Positions 17,095-26,162 of a stretch of 64,000 nucleotides of DNA are shown piece after piece (position 1 is the first letter of the stretch; every line of letters starts with the position of its first letter). The stretch is taken from NCBI RefSeq assembly GCF_020169415.1, contig NZ_JAIULG010000013.1, positions 19,255-83,254 of the forward strand, given 5' to 3'. A program made the translations under genes and the position numbers. Source of the stretch: Tsukamurella sp. M9C (GTDB taxonomy: Bacteria > Actinomycetota > Actinomycetes > Mycobacteriales > Mycobacteriaceae). The notes under the pieces were generated by a model. The model saw nothing but the letters and a program-made list of their open reading frames with translations, did no database searches and was not told the DNA's origin.

Positions 17095-17976
17095 ATGGCC
17101 CGATTCGACGGGTACTACCAGGCGGAGGTCGTCGCGGCGCACCGCGTGACACCGAACATGGTCCGCGTGCGGTTCGGTGGGCCGGAGCTCGCGCAGTGGG
17201 TCAGCAGCGGCGACCCCGACGAACGCCTGACCATCGCGTTCCCCAGTCCGGGCAGGCGTACGCCCCCGCGCCCCCGGATCGCCGGCGGCGCCTGGCACTT
17301 CGACGACGCCGCCGCGCCCGAACAGCGCAGCTACACGGTCCGCCGGGTCGGAACGGGAACGCTCGACGTGGACTTCGTGGTGCACGAGGGCGGCGTCGCC
17401 GCCGAGTGGGCTATGCGAGCCGGGCCGGGCGACGCGGTCGGACTCTCCCAGGCGGGAGGCTGGTACCGCCGCCCCGCCGGCGTCACGTCCGTCTTCCTGG
17501 TCGGCGACGCGACCGCGCTCCCCGCGATCGGCCGGATCGCCGAGGAACTCCCCGCTGACGTCCGCGCCCACGCGATCGTCGAGGTCGCCTCCGACGACGA
17601 CGTCCAGGACCTGCCGTCGGCGGCGGACCTCACGACCACGTGGCTGACGGGCAGCGGGATGGGCCGCGCACCGTCGGGCCTCCCCGATGCGGTCCGGAAC
17701 CTCGCGCTCCCCGGCGACGGGGTGTACGTCTGGGCTGCCGCGGAGACATCGGCCACGCGCGCGATCCGCAAGCACCTGCGGCACGAGCGCGGCCTGCCGA
17801 ACGCGGCGATGACCGTGATCGGCTACTGGCGCACGCAGAAGGAGGCGTGGCTGCAGCGGTACGAGCCGGCGAGGCCCGGCCTCCGTCGACGACGGGACGC
17901 CCTCGAGGCCGCCGGCCTGTCCGGCCAGGATCTCATCGAGGCGTGGGACCAGGAGATGGAGCGCGCGGGCCTGTAG
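17095..17976 (+). CDS. Siderophore-interacting protein (ViuB-type ferric-siderophore reductase)
   Basis: This flavoprotein reduces ferric siderophore in the cytoplasm to release Fe(II). The 293-residue protein has an N-terminal FAD-binding barrel with RSYTVRR (about 82-88) and the DFVVHEGGVAAEWA segment. The C-terminal NAD(P)H-binding SIP domain has VFLVGDATALPAIGRI, VWAAAETSATRAIRKHLR and a closing GYWR. The ATG at 17095 has AAAGGAG upstream. It is in one operon with the binding lipoprotein, under the same iron box. Together they form a typical uptake-and-release pair. Confidence 0.92.
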   Translation: MARFDGYYQAEVVAAHRVTPNMVRVRFGGPELAQWVSSGDPDERLTIAFPSPGRRTPPRPRIAGGAWHFDDAAAPEQRSYTVRRVGTGTLDVDFVVHEGGVAAEWAMRAGPGDAVGLSQAGGWYRRPAGVTSVFLVGDATALPAIGRIAEELPADVRAHAIVEVASDDDVQDLPSAADLTTTWLTGSGMGRAPSGLPDAVRNLALPGDGVYVWAAAETSATRAIRKHLRHERGLPNAAMTVIGYWRTQKEAWLQRYEPARPGLRRRRDALEAAGLSGQDLIEAWDQEMERAGL

Positions 17977-18118
17977 ACCGCGGTCACGCCGCCCAGCACG
18001 GCCCTTGCCCCCGCGTTCGCCGCGGACGTACGGTCGAAGAACCGGCGGACCTCGTGAGGCGCCGCCGCCACACCCGCCGGTCGGCCCGTGACGACACGGA
18101 CGAGAGCGGAGGTGCGCC

Positions 18119-19633
18119 GTGGACTCCCCCTCCCTCCTGGGCGCGCCCTCCCATGACTCCCCCGGCCGCGACCCCGCGTACTTCGCCGATCTGGGACTGG
18201 ACCGCATCATCGCCGAGGCCGCGGCGCACGACCCGGACATCGCGCCCCTCTTCCGCGCCCCGGCCCCGACGGTGGCCGCCGCGCGGTACCGGCAGGACGT
18301 ATGCCGGGTGCTGCGCCGGGACGCGCGCCTCACCACAGCGCTGCGCCGGTTCTGCGCGACGATGGCCGGGATGCGCGAGGCCGCATCGAACGCCGAGCGC
18401 CTGCGGCTGCGCCCCGAGCGCGACGCGTGGGCGCTCGACGGCGCCCGCCGCTACCTCGCCGCCGTCGCCGACCTCCGCGCGGCGCTCGCCGAGCCGACGG
18501 ACCCGCCGGCGGCGGTGCGCGACCTGTTGGTCCACCTCGACGCGCTGTCGGACTCGCCCGGACATCGGGGGCTCGAGCGTGATGCGGCGGAGGTCACGGC
18601 GCTGATGGATGCGGTCGAGTACACCGTCCGGATCAAGAAGTCCGACGTCCGCGTGGGCCGCTATCATGGCGAACCGGACTACGGCGCCGAGGTCGCCGCG
18701 GTCTTCGAGCGGTTCCGGGTCGACGGTGCCACCCGCCGCGCGGAGGACGCCCCCGTCCGCCCCGGACTCGACGGCGTCGAGGCCGCCATCCTCACGGACG
18801 TCACCGCCCTGTTCCCCGAGGCGTTCGCCGCGCTCGCCCGGTTCCGAGAGCGGCGCGCCGGCTACGGCGACCCGGTCGTGACCGCGGCCGACCTCGAGAT
18901 CCGCTGGTACCTCGGCTATCTGGACTTCGTCGCCCGCTCGGAGGCCGCCGGACTGCCGTTCACCCTCCCGACCATCGCCGACGATCCCGTCCTCGACGCG
19001 CGCGGCACCGTCGACCTCGCAATGGCGACCGACCTGCACCGCCGCGGAACGCCCGTCGTCGGCAACGACCTCCGGCTCGACGCGGACGAGCGCGTCCTCG
19101 TGGTGACCGGCCCCAACCACGGCGGGAAGACGGCGCTCGCGCGGGCCTTCGGCCAGATCCACCACCTGGCGGCGCTCGGCCTGCCCGTGCCCGGCACCGC
19201 GGCCGAGATCGGGCTCTTCGACGCGCTGTTCACGCAGTTCGAGCGCCCCGAATCCGCCGACGACCGGCACGGCAGGCTGGAGTCCGACATCGCGGGTATG
19301 CGCGAGATCCTCACCGCGGCCACCGATCGGAGCGTCGTGGTGATGAACGAGACCTTCGCGTCGACCTCCCTGGAGGACGGGATCCGCCTCGGCTCCGCCG
19401 TCGTCCGCGGACTGGTGTCGACCGGGGCGCGCTGCGTCTACGTCACCTTCGTCGACGAGATCGCCCTGCTCGGCGACGGGGTGGTGAGCATGACCGCCGA
19501 CGTCCCCGCCGATCCCGCCGAGCGCACCTACCGGGTACGACGGGGCCGGCCGCAGGGGCCCGCCCACGCCGCGGCCCTCGCCCGCCGGCACGGCCTCGAC
19601 GCCGAGACCCTGCGCCGCAGGATCGCGTCATGA
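18119..19633 (+). CDS. MutS-related ATPase without mismatch-binding domain (first of a pair)
   Basis: A 504-residue protein with a helical MutS-core-like region (about 1-300) and a C-terminal MutS-type ATPase. Walker A is GPNHGGKT (331-338). The Walker B segment reads VVVMNETFASTSLEDG, with Asn410-Glu411 where MutS has Asp-Glu. There is no N-terminal mismatch-recognition domain with the Phe-X-Glu motif and no connector domain, so it is not MutS1. It is also not MutS2, because no Smr domain is present. GTG 18119 has GGAGG upstream. Its last four bases overlap the next gene, a similar ATPase, suggesting a two-subunit complex. Role unknown. Confidence 0.8.
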   Translation: MDSPSLLGAPSHDSPGRDPAYFADLGLDRIIAEAAAHDPDIAPLFRAPAPTVAAARYRQDVCRVLRRDARLTTALRRFCATMAGMREAASNAERLRLRPERDAWALDGARRYLAAVADLRAALAEPTDPPAAVRDLLVHLDALSDSPGHRGLERDAAEVTALMDAVEYTVRIKKSDVRVGRYHGEPDYGAEVAAVFERFRVDGATRRAEDAPVRPGLDGVEAAILTDVTALFPEAFAALARFRERRAGYGDPVVTAADLEIRWYLGYLDFVARSEAAGLPFTLPTIADDPVLDARGTVDLAMATDLHRRGTPVVGNDLRLDADERVLVVTGPNHGGKTALARAFGQIHHLAALGLPVPGTAAEIGLFDALFTQFERPESADDRHGRLESDIAGMREILTAATDRSVVVMNETFASTSLEDGIRLGSAVVRGLVSTGARCVYVTFVDEIALLGDGVVSMTADVPADPAERTYRVRRGRPQGPAHAAALARRHGLDAETLRRRIAS

Positions 19634-21114
19634 GGACGCGCCTGCTGTGCCGCGACCGGGATCTGCACGACACCCCGGCGGCGCCTCCGCGCTCCGAGGA
19701 GCTGCGCCGCAACCTCGGGCTGGACCGCCTGCTTCCGGTCATGGCCGCCGGCGACGACGCGCTGTACCGCGTCGCGGAGAGCCTGTTGCTCGGCGACGTC
19801 GCCTCCGCGGCGGACATCCGCTACCGGCACGAGGTCCTGCGGGACTGCCTCGTCCACCCCGACGCGGTCGACGAGCTGCGCCGGATCGCAGCAGCCGCGG
19901 TCGAACGGGAGCGGCACAACTACTTCGGGCTCTTCACCCGCGCGACGCCCGACAAGGTGCTCTACCGCTCCCTCGACGTGCTGGACATGTTCGTGGACGC
20001 GTTCGCCGAGCTGCGGGCGGCCTGCGACCGGTGGCGCGGCGGCTTCTCCTCGGCGGGCTTCGACGCCTTCTTCACGTGCATCGCGACCGAGCTCGACGAC
20101 GAGTACCTGGCGACGGTGCGGGCGCACCTCAAGGAGCTCCGGTTCGCGAAGGGAGAACTGATCAGCGTGCGCCTCGGGGCCGGGGCGCACGGAACGGATC
20201 ACGTGCTGCGCCACCCGGACCACTCGACGTGGCGCCGCCTGCGCGGACGGGACGGAACGATCGACCTCGACGTCGACGACCCCGCCGCCGCGGAGGCCCT
20301 GGCCGTGCTGGCGGGCCGCGGCATCCGGACGGCCGCGGACGCCGTCGCGCAGGCGGCGGAACACGTGGCCGCGTACTTCCGGACCATCGCCGACGAGCTC
20401 GGCTTCTACCGCGCCGTCATGAACCTCCTCGCCGCCCTCGACGAGCGCGGCGCGCCCTGGTGCCTGCCCGAGCCGGCGGCGCGGGGCCTGACCTGCCGCG
20501 GGCTCTACCACCCCGTGCTCGCCCTCGAGGCCCGGGAGCCGGCGGTCGGGAACGACATCGACACCGAGGACGCGGCGGTCACGATGATCACCGGCGCGAA
20601 TCACGGCGGGAAGACCACGCTGCTGCGGAGCATCGGGACAGCGCAGCTCATGCTGCGCTGCGGCATGCCGGTCCCCGCGCGCGAGTACCGCGGCGCCGTC
20701 CACCCCCAGGTGCTCACCCATTTCGGCGGCGAGGAGCGCGAGGGCGGAGACACCGCCGGGCGGCTCGAGGAGGAGCTGGGGCGCATGAGCGCGATCGCCG
20801 ACGTGATCCGCCCCGGCGCGCTGCTGCTCTGCAACGAATCGCTCGCGTCGACGAACGAACGCGAGGGCGCGGCACTGGCGCGGCAGATCGTCGAGACCAT
20901 GCGGGACTGCGGGATCACCGTCGTGTACGTGACCCACATGTACGAGCTCGCGCGCGGTCTCGCCGACGCGGCAGATCCGCGGCACGCCTTCCTCCGCGCC
21001 GAACGCCTCGACTCCGGCGACCGCACCTTCCGGGTGCTACCCGGCCGCCCCCTCCCGACCAGTCACGGAGAGGACCTGTTCCAGCGGATCTTCGGCGCCG
21101 GAGCGGGAGTCTGA
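19630..21114 (+). CDS. MutS-related ATPase without mismatch-binding domain (second of a pair)
   Basis: A 494-residue partner of the preceding gene, starting in an ATGA overlap. It has a long helical N-terminal part (about 1-290) and a MutS-type ATPase with Walker A GANHGGKT (322-329), Walker B LLLCNESLASTNEREG (Asn402-Glu403 replacing Asp-Glu) and a switch-like VVYVTHMYELA. As in its partner, no mismatch-reading or Smr domain is visible. Both share the NE[ST]xAST signature, so they belong to the same subfamily of MutS-like ABC ATPases, but the N-terminal regions have clearly diverged. A heterodimer is likely; the substrate is unknown. Confidence 0.8.
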   Translation: MRTRLLCRDRDLHDTPAAPPRSEELRRNLGLDRLLPVMAAGDDALYRVAESLLLGDVASAADIRYRHEVLRDCLVHPDAVDELRRIAAAAVERERHNYFGLFTRATPDKVLYRSLDVLDMFVDAFAELRAACDRWRGGFSSAGFDAFFTCIATELDDEYLATVRAHLKELRFAKGELISVRLGAGAHGTDHVLRHPDHSTWRRLRGRDGTIDLDVDDPAAAEALAVLAGRGIRTAADAVAQAAEHVAAYFRTIADELGFYRAVMNLLAALDERGAPWCLPEPAARGLTCRGLYHPVLALEAREPAVGNDIDTEDAAVTMITGANHGGKTTLLRSIGTAQLMLRCGMPVPAREYRGAVHPQVLTHFGGEEREGGDTAGRLEEELGRMSAIADVIRPGALLLCNESLASTNEREGAALARQIVETMRDCGITVVYVTHMYELARGLADAADPRHAFLRAERLDSGDRTFRVLPGRPLPTSHGEDLFQRIFGAGAGV

Positions 21115-21135
21115 CGCGGCGAGCGCGGCCGCGTC
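21113..21135. terminator. Hairpin between convergent MutS-like and dnaE genes
   Basis: GACGCGG (21113-21119) pairs with CCGCGTC (21129-21135) around a 9-base loop, starting inside the stop codon of the MutS-like gene. The stem is 7 bp, nearly all GC, with no T-run. It sits exactly between two convergent genes and could act on both strands, but such GC-rich hairpins occur by chance in this genome. Confidence 0.35.
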
Positions 21136-21150
21136 CACGTCAGGAGAGGG

Positions 21151-24100
21151 TCACGAGAGGCAGTTGGGCCCCAGCAGCGCCTTCAGGTCACCCATCAGCG
21201 ACGACGACTGATTCACCCGCAAGGTGTCGTCGAGCCGCAGCGTGGTGGCCTTGTCGCCGCTGACGAGCTTGACGTGCACGTCGGAGACGCCCGGGTGCCG
21301 CTGCAGCACCTGCTTGAGCGCGGAGACCTTGTCCTGCGTGCACACCCGCGTCTGCATCGTGAGCGACAGTGGCTTCGCGACCCCGATCTGAGAGAGGTCG
21401 ATGGGCGCGATGTCGTTCGCGATCAGCGTGACCTTGTCGTCGCGGAAGTTCACGCGGGCCTTGATCAGCACCACCGCGTCCTCGACCACCTCGGCGCCGA
21501 ACGCGGCGTAGGCCTGCGGGAAGAAGAAGACCTCGATACCGCCGGAGAGGTCCTCGAGCTGCGCCGACGCGAACGGGGCGCCGTTCTTGTTCACGCGCCG
21601 GTTCACCGACTGCAGGATGCCGCCGACGGTGACCTGGGTGCCGTCCTTGACGTCGCCCTCGACGATCGCGGGGATGGGTGTGTCCGTCTGCGCGGCGATC
21701 ACGTGCTCCACCCCGTCGAGCGGGTGCGCGGAGACGTACAGGCCGAGCATCTCGCGTTCGAGGGCGAGCTTGTGCTTGCCGTCCCACTCCTCCTCGGGCA
21801 CCTTGATGGTGAAGACGTCGTCGATGGGACCGGCGGCGCCCTCCTCCTCTCCCATGGAACCGAAGAGATCGAACTGGCCCACGGCCTCGGCCTTCTTGGT
21901 GGACAGCACCGATTCGATGGCGTCGCTGTGCACCAGGAACAGGCCCTTGCGCGGGTGCTCGAGGGAGTCGAAACCGCCCGCCTTGATGAGCGATTCCGTG
22001 ACCTTCTTGGAACAGGCCGCGACCTCGATCTTGGCGAGGTAGTCGGAGAAGGAGGTGAAGTTCCCCTTCTCGGCGCGGCTGCGCACGATGGACGCGACGA
22101 CGCCCTCACCGACGTTGCGCACCGAGCCGAGGCCGAACCGGATGTCCTCGCCGACCGAGGTGAACTGCAGGTGCGACTCGTTGACGTCGGGCGGGAGCAC
22201 CGTGACCCCGAGGCGGCGGCAGTCGCCGAGGTAGATGGCGGCCTTGTCCTTGTCGTCACCGACCGACGTGAGCAACCCGGCCATGTACTCGGCCGGGTAG
22301 TTCGCCTTGAGGTACGCGGTCCAGTACGAGACCAGGCCGTACGCGGCGGCGTGCGACTTGTTGAACGCGTACCCGGCGAAGGGCAGCACGGTGTCCCAGA
22401 GCGCGGTGATCGCGGCCTGCGAGAAGCCGTTGTCGAGCATGCCCTGCTGGAAACCGCCGTAGGCCTCGTCCAGCACCGACTTCTTCTTCTTGCCCATCGC
22501 GCGACGCAGGATGTCGGCCTGGCCCAGGCTGTACCCGGCGACCTTCTGCGCGATGTGCATGATCTGCTCCTGGTACACGATCAGGCCGAACGTGTCCGCG
22601 AGGATCTCCTTGAGGGGCTCTTCCAGCTCCGGGTGGATCGGCTTGACGTCCTGCCGCCCGTTCTTCCGGTCCGCGTAGTCGTTGTGCGCGTTCATGCCCA
22701 TCGGGCCGGGGCGGTACAGGGCGCCGACGGCGACGATGTCCTCGAACTTGGTGGGCTGCATGCGGCGCAGCAGATCCCGCATCGGGCCGCCGTCGAGCTG
22801 GAAGACGCCGAGGGTGTTGCCCTTCTGCAGCAGCTGGTACGTGGTCTCGTCGTCGAGCGGCAGCTCGTCCATGTCGAGCTCGATGCCGCGGTTGGCCTTG
22901 ATGTTCTCCAGGGCGTCACCGATCACGGTGAGGTTGCGCAGGCCCAGGAAGTCCATCTTCAGCAGGCCGATGGCCTCGCACGACGGGTAGTCCCAGCCGG
23001 TGATGATGGCGCCGTCCTGCGCGCGCTTCCACACCGGGATCGCGTCGGTGAGCGGATCACAGGACATGATCACCGCGCAGGCGTGCACGCCCGCGTTGCG
23101 GATCAGCCCCTCGAGCCCGAGCGCCATGTCGTAGATCTTCTTGACGTCCGGGTCCGTCTCGATGAGCTGCCGGACCTCGACGGCCTCCTTGTACCGCTCG
23201 TGCGAGGGGTCCGTGATGCCCTTGACCGAGATGTCCTTGGCCATGATGGGCGGCGGCAGCGCCTTGGTGATGCGGTCGGCGATCGAGTAGCCGGGCTGGC
23301 CGTAGATGACGCGGGCCGAGTCCTTGATCGCGGCCTTGGTCTTGATGGTGCCGAACGTGATGACCTGGGCCACCTTGTCCGAGCCCCACTTCTCCGAGGC
23401 GTAGGTGATCATCTCCCCACGCCGGCGATCATCGAAGTCGATATCGATATCGGGCATCGACACGCGCTCGGGGTTGAGGAACCGCTCGAACAGCAGGCCG
23501 TGCGGGATCGGGTCGATGTTGGTGATGCCCAGCGCCCACGCGACGAGCGAGCCGGCCGCGGAGCCACGGCCCGGGCCCACGCGGATGCCGACCTCGTGCG
23601 CGTGCGCGATCAGGTCGCCGACCACGAGGAAGTACGCGGGGAAGCCCATCTCGTTGATCACCGAGAGCTCGTACTTCGCGCGCTCGACGTAGTCCGCCGG
23701 CGGGCCGTCCGGGAACCGGCGGTTCAGGCCGTCCATGACCTCGGACTCGAGGAACGACTCCTGGGTGTGGTGCTCCGGGACCGGGAACCGCGGCATGCGG
23801 TCCTTGTGCTCCCAGACCTCCTTGTAGGACTGGACGCGCTCGCCGATCTCCACGGTCGAATCGCACGCGCCGGGCACCTGCGAATCCCACAGGTCACGCA
23901 TCTCCTGCGCCGACTTCAGGTAGTAGCCGTCACCGTCGAACTGGAACCGCGTGGGATCGGACAGGGTCTTGCCGGTCTGGATGCACAGCAGCGCGCCGTG
24001 CGACTCGGCCTTGTCCTTCGTGACGTAGTGGCAGTCGTTGGTGGCCAGCGGCTTGATCCCGAGCTTGCGGCCGATGTCGAGCAGGCCCTCGCGGACCCGG

Positions 24101-24705
24101 CGCTCGATGTCGATGCCGTGGTCCATCAGCTCCAGGTAGAAGTTCTCCTTGCCGAAGATCTCCTGCCACTTCGCCGCGGCCTCCAGCGCCTCCTGCTCGT
24201 GCCCCAGCCGCAGCCGCGTCTGCACCTCGCCCGACGGGCAGCCGGTGGTGGCGATGATCCCCGCAGCGTGCTCGGCGATGATCTCGGCGTCCATGCGGGA
24301 CCACTTGCCCAGCTGCCCCTCGAGCGACGCCAGCGAGCTGAGTTTGAACAGGTTCCGCAGGCCGGTGGCGTTCTCCGCCACCATCGTCATATGGGTGTAC
24401 GCGCCCGAGCCCGAGACGTCGTCGCTCTTCTGCGACGGATCGCCCCACTTCACCCGCTTGGTGTTGAACCGCGACTCCGGCGCGATGTACGCCTCGATAC
24501 CGATGATCGGCTTGATCTCGTACTTCACCGCGGTGTTGTAGAAGTCCGACGCGCCGAACATGTTGCCGTGGTCGGACATGCCCACCGCCGTCATGCCCAG
24601 CCGCTTCGCCTCGGCGAACAACGGGTCGACCTTGGCCGCACCGTCGAGCATCGAGTACTCGGTGTGGTTGTGCAGATGGACGAACGAGCCGGCGGCGGAC
24701 GTCAT
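21151..24705 (-). CDS. dnaE: DNA polymerase III alpha subunit (replicative)
   Basis: The replicative polymerase catalytic subunit, 1184 residues, full length. The N-terminal PHP domain begins [16 protein letters not shown] and includes [10 protein letters not shown]; intact His/Asp residues suggest a metal-binding, possibly proofreading PHP as in mycobacterial DnaE1. The polymerase active site [16 protein letters not shown] lies near 412-427 with [18 protein letters not shown] before it. The helix-hairpin-helix and OB-fold ([19 protein letters not shown]) follow, then a short tau-binding end. ATG 24705 has GGAGGTGA upstream. Residue patterns match DnaE1 rather than the mutasome polymerase DnaE2. 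Confidence 0.98.
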   Translation of the reverse strand: MTSAAGSFVHLHNHTEYSMLDGAAKVDPLFAEAKRLGMTAVGMSDHGNMFGASDFYNTAVKYEIKPIIGIEAYIAPESRFNTKRVKWGDPSQKSDDVSGSGAYTHMTMVAENATGLRNLFKLSSLASLEGQLGKWSRMDAEIIAEHAAGIIATTGCPSGEVQTRLRLGHEQEALEAAAKWQEIFGKENFYLELMDHGIDIERRVREGLLDIGRKLGIKPLATNDCHYVTKDKAESHGALLCIQTGKTLSDPTRFQFDGDGYYLKSAQEMRDLWDSQVPGACDSTVEIGERVQSYKEVWEHKDRMPRFPVPEHHTQESFLESEVMDGLNRRFPDGPPADYVERAKYELSVINEMGFPAYFLVVGDLIAHAHEVGIRVGPGRGSAAGSLVAWALGITNIDPIPHGLLFERFLNPERVSMPDIDIDFDDRRRGEMITYASEKWGSDKVAQVITFGTIKTKAAIKDSARVIYGQPGYSIADRITKALPPPIMAKDISVKGITDPSHERYKEAVEVRQLIETDPDVKKIYDMALGLEGLIRNAGVHACAVIMSCDPLTDAIPVWKRAQDGAIITGWDYPSCEAIGLLKMDFLGLRNLTVIGDALENIKANRGIELDMDELPLDDETTYQLLQKGNTLGVFQLDGGPMRDLLRRMQPTKFEDIVAVGALYRPGPMGMNAHNDYADRKNGRQDVKPIHPELEEPLKEILADTFGLIVYQEQIMHIAQKVAGYSLGQADILRRAMGKKKKSVLDEAYGGFQQGMLDNGFSQAAITALWDTVLPFAGYAFNKSHAAAYGLVSYWTAYLKANYPAEYMAGLLTSVGDDKDKAAIYLGDCRRLGVTVLPPDVNESHLQFTSVGEDIRFGLGSVRNVGEGVVASIVRSRAEKGNFTSFSDYLAKIEVAACSKKVTESLIKAGGFDSLEHPRKGLFLVHSDAIESVLSTKKAEAVGQFDLFGSMGEEEGAAGPIDDVFTIKVPEEEWDGKHKLALEREMLGLYVSAHPLDGVEHVIAAQTDTPIPAIVEGDVKDGTQVTVGGILQSVNRRVNKNGAPFASAQLEDLSGGIEVFFFPQAYAAFGAEVVEDAVVLIKARVNFRDDKVTLIANDIAPIDLSQIGVAKPLSLTMQTRVCTQDKVSALKQVLQRHPGVSDVHVKLVSGDKATTLRLDDTLRVNQSSSLMGDLKALLGPNCLS

Positions 24706-24785
24706 GGGCTACTCACCTCCGGTGAAGAATCTCATCGCTGTCATTAGGCAGTGTAGGCCCCTCCACCGACACGTCCCGCGGATCG

Positions 24786-26063
24786 TCAGCCGAAGGCGAT
24801 GACCAGGATCAACACCAGCAACGCGGCCACCGCCACCCCCACCAGCACCAGCACGGCGGGCGACATCCCGCCCGGCGCCGAGGGCGTGGCCGGTGCCGAG
24901 GGCTTCGCGGGCTGCGCGCGCGGCGCCGGCGGGCGCGGCATCGCGCCGGACTGGGCACCCGCGGTCGCCCCGTACAACGGCTGCGGGGCTGCGGACTGCG
25001 GAACGGCGGGCTGCGGGGGACGCCCCGTCGGGTAGCTCGGCCGGTTCGCCTGCCCCCGGATCCCCGGGGCGACGGTCCGCTGCACGGGCAGGGACGGACG
25101 TCCCGCGGTCGCGGGGGCCTGCGGGCCCGACGGATGCCCGGGACCGGGCACGTAACCGGGCGGCGTGGGTCGCGGCACCGGGCGCGGCGCGGCGCGGCCG
25201 ACGGGCGCCGTCAGCGCGGACTTGAGCGCGGTCGCGAACTCCTTGCACGTCGCGAATCGCTCCGCCGGGGTCTTGGCGAGCCCCCGCGCGACCACGGCGT
25301 CGACGGCGGGCGGCACGCCCTGGCGGATCTGCGAGATCCGCGGCGGCGGCGCGTTGAAGTGCGCGTCGATCACCGCATCGGTGCTCGCCCCCGTGTAGGG
25401 CACCTTGCCGGTGACCAGGTGGAAGAACGTCGCGGCCAGCGAGTACTGATCCGAGCGCGGGTCGAGTTCCTCGCCACACAGCTGCTCCGGGGAGGCGTAG
25501 GCGAGCGTCGCGAGGACGGTGCCGACGGCCGTGAGCTGCGAGGTGTCCTCGCCGCCCTTCGCCACGCCGAAGTCGGTGAGCAGGGCGCGCCGCTCGTCGC
25601 CGTCGTCCTCGTCGTCGACGGCTGCCACCAGGATGTTCGCGGGCTTGATGTCGCGGTGGAGCAGGCCGGCGCGGTGCGCGCGGTCGAGGCCTCGGCCGAT
25701 CTGGCCGATGATCTCCACGGCGACGGTGGGGTCGAGCCCGCCCGGGCTGCGCTTGAGCAGCACCGAGCAGTCGTCGCCCTCGACGTACTGCATCGCGATC
25801 CACAGCCGGGCGCCCTCGGTGCCGCGGTTGTAGATGGTGACCACGTTCGGGTGGTCGAGGCGCGCGGCGAGCTCCGCCTCCCGCAGGAAGCGCTTGCGGA
25901 AGGCCTCGTCGCCCGAGTAGCCGGCGCCCAGCACCTTGAGCGCGTCGTATCGGGGCAGCTCCGGGTGCTTGGCGAGGTAGACGGAGCCCATGCCGCCGGA
26001 TCCGAGGCGCCGCTCGATCCGATAACCGCCGATCACCGTCCCGGGTGCGAGTTCGTCACTCAT
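24786..26063 (-). CDS. Membrane-anchored serine/threonine protein kinase
   Basis: A Pkn-type kinase of 425 residues. The kinase domain (about 12-275) has the Gly loop LGSGGMGSV (20-28), Lys43, catalytic HRDIKPAN (136-143), DFG (164-166) and SPEQL. A Pro/Ala-rich juxtamembrane linker of about 125 residues (about 275-400) follows. One transmembrane helix lies at the very end (PAVLVLVGVAVAALLVLILV). Only a few residues would lie outside, so unlike PknB it has no extracytoplasmic sensor domain. An acidic insertion DDEDDGDE sits between the catalytic and DFG motifs. It lies 80 bases upstream of dnaE on the same strand. Confidence 0.93.
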   Translation of the reverse strand: MSDELAPGTVIGGYRIERRLGSGGMGSVYLAKHPELPRYDALKVLGAGYSGDEAFRKRFLREAELAARLDHPNVVTIYNRGTEGARLWIAMQYVEGDDCSVLLKRSPGGLDPTVAVEIIGQIGRGLDRAHRAGLLHRDIKPANILVAAVDDEDDGDERRALLTDFGVAKGGEDTSQLTAVGTVLATLAYASPEQLCGEELDPRSDQYSLAATFFHLVTGKVPYTGASTDAVIDAHFNAPPPRISQIRQGVPPAVDAVVARGLAKTPAERFATCKEFATALKSALTAPVGRAAPRPVPRPTPPGYVPGPGHPSGPQAPATAGRPSLPVQRTVAPGIRGQANRPSYPTGRPPQPAVPQSAAPQPLYGATAGAQSGAMPRPPAPRAQPAKPSAPATPSAPGGMSPAVLVLVGVAVAALLVLILVIAFG

Positions 26064-26162
26064 GTCCGCCGCTTCTGCCCCATATCGTCCGTTCCGTCGA
26101 ACACCAGCGTAACCCGGCCGCGGACCGTCGCCCCGGTGGCGAGCCGTTCGCGGACTCGCGCG

